IMG/VR virus record: IMGVR_UViG_3300020172_003216 | Location: 1-53,583 of that record | DNA: 53,583 bases | Direction: 5' to 3' (one strand) | Source of the DNA: a virus | Part shown: positions 50,111 through 53,583 of the stretch, piece after piece | Layout: each line of letters opens with the position of its first letter | How positions within the stretch are numbered: the first letter of the stretch is position 1 | The notes under the pieces: generated by a model | What the model was told of the DNA's origin: nothing | Seen by the model: the letters and a program-made list of their open reading frames with translations, nothing else | Databases searched by the model: none | Made by a program: the position numbers and the translations under genes

Positions 50111-51359
50111 CGAAAATATAAGTCAAATTGTTGATCAAATAGTAGGAGAAATTACAACAAATGTTTCGACACGAGTTGACAAGTTAATTCTAGACGCCAT
50201 CTCTTCTCGTCTAGACTCGTTTGATTACAATACACACGTACAGCAGGCCGCTAATGCTGCGCTTGATAAAAAAGCATCTCAATATACGATTGATAATAAA
50301 AAATTAGAAAAACGTATTACTGACCGAATTAATGAAACAATTGATGGCGCTCAATCATCTACCGCTGAGTTGGTGAACAAAATTGTTTCTGAGAAACTTG
50401 AAAAAATTAATGTTAATCAAGCTGTAACTGATGCAACTGCTGCTTTAATTATAGACAGATTACGTGATATAACTTTTCCGGAAGATAGTATCAATCCAAC
50501 TGCTTTAAAATTAAATGAACTGATAATTACTGGAGATAACGTCAGAGGTGGTTTAATAGAAAATTTTAGTAGTACGGGTATTGACGATCGTGCTACAGGA
50601 GTTGCTCTAACTATATTAGATGATGCCACTGTAATTGAAAACAATTTATTAACTAAAGATTTAACAGTTGAAGGATTGGTTTCTATTAACGGTAATCTTT
50701 CAGTGAATGGCCAAGTGGATAAAGATTGTTTATTTTATACCGATTTGATTAAAGAAACTACCACTTCAGCTTTGTCAAATATGGATAGAGGATTGTTTGA
50801 CAGTTTTAGTTCTTTGGTATTTGATAGAATTAAAACTGAAGGTTTAAATTTAACTAAAATAAAATTAAACGATAATGAAGTCATAAGTGATAATCGACTT
50901 GGTTCCACTATCATAAGCAGTAATCTACAACATCTTGGAATTCTTAAAGAATTACAAGTAAGTGGCGAATCTCTATTTGCCGAAACACTTTATATAACGC
51001 CAAAACGAGTAGGTATAAACACCATTGAACCAAGTGGCGCATTAGCTATTTGGGATCAAGAAGTTGAAATAGTGTTTAACAAAAAATCAGCGGACGTTGG
51101 TAGCATTGGTACTCCCCGAAAACAAAAACTAATACTGACTTCAAATGGTAAGGAAAACATTCTATTAGATGATGATGGTTCTGTAAATATAAACAATTTA
51201 AAAATTGGCGGAATGAGATTTACTGCTGCATCAGAGCCACCTAGTTATGTAAGTCAAAAAGGTCATGTGGTTTGGAATACCAATCCCAATCTTGGAGGTC
51301 CACTAGGGTGGGTGTGTCTTGGCGCATCCAACTGGGCCAACTTTGGAATAATAGACTAA
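50100..51359 (+). CDS. Tail-fibre/baseplate protein
   Basis: A 419-residue protein. The first ~120 residues are helical and may form a trimeric coiled coil. Repeating beta segments follow (LTVEGLVSINGNLSVNGQV), then RVGINTIEPSGALAIWD, a pattern common in fibre shafts, and a C-terminal block with GWVCLGASNWANFGIID. It ends with a 1-nt overlap to the fourth radical-SAM gene. It is the most likely substrate or neighbour for the decoration genes. Confidence 0.75.
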   Translation: MDLNENISQIVDQIVGEITTNVSTRVDKLILDAISSRLDSFDYNTHVQQAANAALDKKASQYTIDNKKLEKRITDRINETIDGAQSSTAELVNKIVSEKLEKINVNQAVTDATAALIIDRLRDITFPEDSINPTALKLNELIITGDNVRGGLIENFSSTGIDDRATGVALTILDDATVIENNLLTKDLTVEGLVSINGNLSVNGQVDKDCLFYTDLIKETTTSALSNMDRGLFDSFSSLVFDRIKTEGLNLTKIKLNDNEVISDNRLGSTIISSNLQHLGILKELQVSGESLFAETLYITPKRVGINTIEPSGALAIWDQEVEIVFNKKSADVGSIGTPRKQKLILTSNGKENILLDDDGSVNINNLKIGGMRFTAASEPPSYVSQKGHVVWNTNPNLGGPLGWVCLGASNWANFGIID

Positions 51360-52657
51360 TGCCAAATAAAGATATTTTTTGTGCCATTCCGTGGCATACT
51401 TCTCACCTCTATTGGGACGGCTATTATGGTGCATGTTGTGAGGAACGATTTAAACCAAATGGAGAAGTAAAGAATATAAGCGAAGTAGGACTAGATGAGT
51501 GGTACAATAGTTCTGCTATGCGTAATTTTCGATTGCGTATACTTGGTGATGTTAAATTGCCCGAATGTGCAAGCTGTTATAAAAATGAATTGCACGGACA
51601 CGAAAGTAAAAGAGTTAGAGAAAATTTCAAAGTTGGAATTTTTACAAAACAAGCATTTGAAAAAAGTTTTTTGCAAAGTCCGTGGTATGAAAAATTCAAA
51701 GAATCTGCCAATGAAGGATTAACAGATTGTCGCCCAATTGATTTACATATAGATTTTGGAAATCAATGCAACCTTGCCTGCAAGATGTGTACTCCTAGCG
51801 CAAGCAGTCGTATAGCACAACAGTATGATTCCTGGAAAATTTCTTTTGATAAAAGACCAAATTGGTCGGATTCCGAAGAGTCTTATCAGCAGTTGTTGAA
51901 AAATATCAAAGGTATTAAAAAAATTCATAGAATACATATAATGGGCGGAGAGCCTACTATTAACAAAAAATTTTATAAATTTTTAGATTGGTTACTAAAC
52001 AACAATTTGCAAGATGTAAGTTTGAGCTTTGTTAGTAATGGAACACAATTCAAAAGTGAACTTGTTGAAAAACTGTTGAAGTTTCAATCAGTTGATGTTG
52101 AAATTAGTCTTGAAAGCGTAGGCGATAACAATCACTATATAAGACAAGGCAGCGAAACAAAACAAACACTAGAAAACATTTATAAACTTTTAAATAGTCG
52201 ATCTAGTTCTTTAAACGTGGTATTACGTAGTGTGCCGCAGCTTCTTAATGTCAATAACTACCATGAGTATATAAAATTTGCATATACGAATAAAATAAGC
52301 ATACAAAGTATTCCTTTAACAGCACCAAACTATCTTGCAATTGGGGTACTACCTAAAAAAATAAGACAAAGTTTGGTTGATAACTATCAAAAAGTGAAAC
52401 AAGAAATACTAGAGAATGTTGAAAATACACAGACTCTTACAACAGGTAGAGATACATCAAGACTTGAACAACAACTTGCCAAGGAATGCGATACAGTTAT
52501 AAGTCTACTGGAACAGCCAGAACCGAACAATCTAGCCGAATTACAACAAGAACTGGTAAAGTGGTTATTAAAATGGGACAAAGTATACAATCTTGACGCA
52601 ACAAAGATCTATCCAGAATACAGTGAATTTTTAAAAGACCGTGGATACCAGCTTTAA
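51359..52657 (+). CDS. Radical SAM protein with N-terminal Cys module (paralogue of 4669-5790)
   Basis: A 432-residue protein. The start at 51359 overlaps the fibre stop (TAATG), and the longer frame from 51272 lies inside the fibre gene. The N-terminal Cys module is C8, C26-C27, C70, C73 (CAIPWH, YGACCEE, ECASC). The core motif is C137-x3-C141-x2-C144 (CNLACKMC), then IMGGEPTI. It shares the architecture of the protein at 4669-5790. The C-terminal ~120 residues are helical. Substrate unknown; being next to a fibre gene suggests a protein-modifying role. Confidence 0.85.
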   Translation: MPNKDIFCAIPWHTSHLYWDGYYGACCEERFKPNGEVKNISEVGLDEWYNSSAMRNFRLRILGDVKLPECASCYKNELHGHESKRVRENFKVGIFTKQAFEKSFLQSPWYEKFKESANEGLTDCRPIDLHIDFGNQCNLACKMCTPSASSRIAQQYDSWKISFDKRPNWSDSEESYQQLLKNIKGIKKIHRIHIMGGEPTINKKFYKFLDWLLNNNLQDVSLSFVSNGTQFKSELVEKLLKFQSVDVEISLESVGDNNHYIRQGSETKQTLENIYKLLNSRSSSLNVVLRSVPQLLNVNNYHEYIKFAYTNKISIQSIPLTAPNYLAIGVLPKKIRQSLVDNYQKVKQEILENVENTQTLTTGRDTSRLEQQLAKECDTVISLLEQPEPNNLAELQQELVKWLLKWDKVYNLDATKIYPEYSEFLKDRGYQL

Positions 52658-53084
52658 CCTAGTAATCAAACCGCGTTGGTGGCAAACTGTGCCTATTATT
52701 ACCTACGGTATAGACGATGTTCAAATTGATACCATATCAGTCAACAACACTATTACTTTATCATTTGACCGTACATTCACCCCCGGGGAACACAAATTTT
52801 GGATTTACTTTCAAAACAAAAACTACAAAGAATGCATACTAGATCAAAATTTAGATATGGCTGTAGAAATAGAATCTGTCTCATTCGAAGGCATGACGTT
52901 TGATAGATTCAAATGGGCTGGATTTTTTTATCCTGACTATCCGTTGGATTATCCAGACAAACAACCTGTTATTAAATCAGCAACATATTTAGGTTGGAAC
53001 GGGCGTTGGGAATTGCCCTTTACTACACCTATTTTTACCTGGATTCATCGATTGGAAAATCTAGGTTGGTTGTACGAACCTTGA
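52641..53084 (+). CDS. Beta-rich unknown protein
   Basis: A 147-residue protein starting at GTG 52641, overlapping the radical-SAM stop by 17 nt. It is beta-rich with many aromatics (WAGFFYPDYPLDYPDK, LGWNGRWELPF), suggesting a carbohydrate-binding or structural sandwich. No family recognised. Confidence 0.6.
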   Translation: MDTSFNLVIKPRWWQTVPIITYGIDDVQIDTISVNNTITLSFDRTFTPGEHKFWIYFQNKNYKECILDQNLDMAVEIESVSFEGMTFDRFKWAGFFYPDYPLDYPDKQPVIKSATYLGWNGRWELPFTTPIFTWIHRLENLGWLYEP

Positions 53085-53109
53085 CCTAATTCAAATATAC
53101 TGCTATAAT
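53081..53109 (+). promoter_or_regulatory. Sigma70-like promoter with extended -10
   Basis: TTGACC (53081-53086, over the preceding stop codon), 17 nt ending TGC, TATAAT (53104-53109). ATG 53115 lies at the expected transcription start. Confidence 0.75.
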
Positions 53110-53114
53110 GCAGT

Positions 53115-53345
53115 ATGACTACTGTTGTACTCAAACATCAAGAATGGACTGCTATTCGGCAGCGTATTGATGCTGACTATGGTAAAATTAATACCTTGGT
53201 TTCATGGCGTCTCAAAGCAACTTTGGGATTTACTGTACGTCATCATAGAGGACATAACCCAATTAATGGGCATTGGGTTGATGACATTCGTTTAGATTTT
53301 GTTAACGAAGATTCGAGAACCTTTTTTCAGTTAAAATATCTATGA
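53115..53345 (+). CDS. Small unknown protein, probably leaderless
   Basis: A 76-residue protein with two possible beta-strand regions and a HHRGHNPINGHW segment rich in His. It begins at the predicted +1 of the promoter at 53081 and has no Shine-Dalgarno. Its stop overlaps the next start (ATGA). Function unknown; early expression is likely from the promoter type. Confidence 0.6.
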   Translation: MTTVVLKHQEWTAIRQRIDADYGKINTLVSWRLKATLGFTVRHHRGHNPINGHWVDDIRLDFVNEDSRTFFQLKYL

Positions 53346-53583
53346 CTACCAACGCATATCTTGTTTATTGGTGCGAAGAAGGCTTGGAAAGTGTGATTCC
53401 GATTACTGAATACGAACAGTGGGATCGAGATAACACTTTTAAAGTGTTAAATAATCAAGAGCCGGTCCGTAATCCACTCAATCAAATGATACAAAACATG
53501 ATCCTAAGAGCCAAGTTCAATGGACAAAGGCACTATGAATTGTATGCGATTGATTGCCAAGATACAATTAGTAAAGAAGATAT
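53342..53583 (+). CDS. Unknown protein, 3' truncated
   Basis: Eighty codons of a protein starting MTTNAYLVYWCEEGLESVIP run to the window end without a stop. It overlaps the previous gene by 4 nt (ATGA). No motif is visible in the fragment. Confidence 0.65.
   Translation, partial: MTTNAYLVYWCEEGLESVIPITEYEQWDRDNTFKVLNNQEPVRNPLNQMIQNMILRAKFNGQRHYELYAIDCQDTISKED

Noticed and set aside
1-53583. tRNA genes, CRISPR arrays, integrase or transposon ends
   Set aside because: No cloverleaf, spaced repeats or integrase/transposase motifs were seen by eye. A computed tRNA scan could still find a degenerate one.

Overview
The window is 53.6 kb of a tailed-phage genome, most likely a T4-like (contractile-tail) myovirus of an aquatic Gram-negative bacterium. 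Support: a DnaB-type helicase and DnaG-type primase, class Ia ribonucleotide reductase with glutaredoxin, a PAAR spike-tip protein, several fibre proteins, an SleB-type endolysin, T4-style late promoter boxes (TATAAATA), and nearly all genes packed on one strand with 1-8 nt overlaps. The sequence is AT-rich by eye. The IscU, IscA and NrdA/NrdB proteins look very close to beta/gammaproteobacterial forms, which is the best hint about the host. No tRNA, integrase, transposon or CRISPR array was found. Both ends cut through genes.

Layout. 1-558 end of a LamG-like fibre gene. 594-1295 fatty-acid desaturase. 1310-5790 replication genes (primase, helicase) interleaved with two radical-SAM genes. 5813-9164 small unknown genes, a nucleotidyltransferase, a ligase-like nucleotidyltransferase and a possible 2-oxoglutarate oxygenase. 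9172-10638 three short genes, each with its own late promoter, two followed by near-identical terminators. 10730-12784 coiled-coil and unknown genes. 12816-18012 a coupled operon: IscU, B12-type radical SAM, IscA, two glycosyltransferase-like paralogues, PD-(D/E)XK exonuclease. 18037-19398 a tailspike. 19865-26003 nucleotide metabolism (nrdA, nrdB, glutaredoxin) with two glycosyltransferase-like genes inserted. 26316-28140 spike tip and lysis genes. 28172-30963 a dense array of very small genes with host-sigma70-like promoters. 31030-35077 virion and membrane proteins. 35433-38160 bS21, Hsp20, ClpS, a cytidylyltransferase and a DEDD exonuclease. 38276-43806 secreted and membrane proteins plus a second desaturase. 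43864-45458 a PRMT-like methyltransferase and a D-Ala-D-Ala carboxypeptidase. 45459-51359 a probable decoration cassette (the only minus-strand gene, nucleotide-sugar dehydrogenase, oxygenase, amidinotransferase, methyltransferase-like gene, fibre). 51359-53583 a fourth radical-SAM gene, small proteins and a truncated gene.

Themes. The phage carries many iron enzymes: four radical-SAM proteins, a di-iron ribonucleotide reductase, two di-iron desaturases and two likely Fe(II) oxygenases. It also brings its own Fe-S scaffold and carrier (IscU, IscA), translationally coupled to a radical-SAM gene. A second theme is sugar or peptide decoration: four glycosyltransferase-like paralogues sharing a GFKTFDxxIDESYD signature, a DUF6492-like protein, a sugar dehydrogenase, a cytidylyltransferase, an amidinotransferase and oxygenases, several beside fibre genes. 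A third is host remodelling (desaturases, carboxypeptidase, ClpS, Hsp20, bS21). Two promoter classes are visible: sigma70-like boxes with 17-nt spacing, several placing the start codon almost at +1, and TATAAATA late boxes, three of which are followed by a short leader hairpin.
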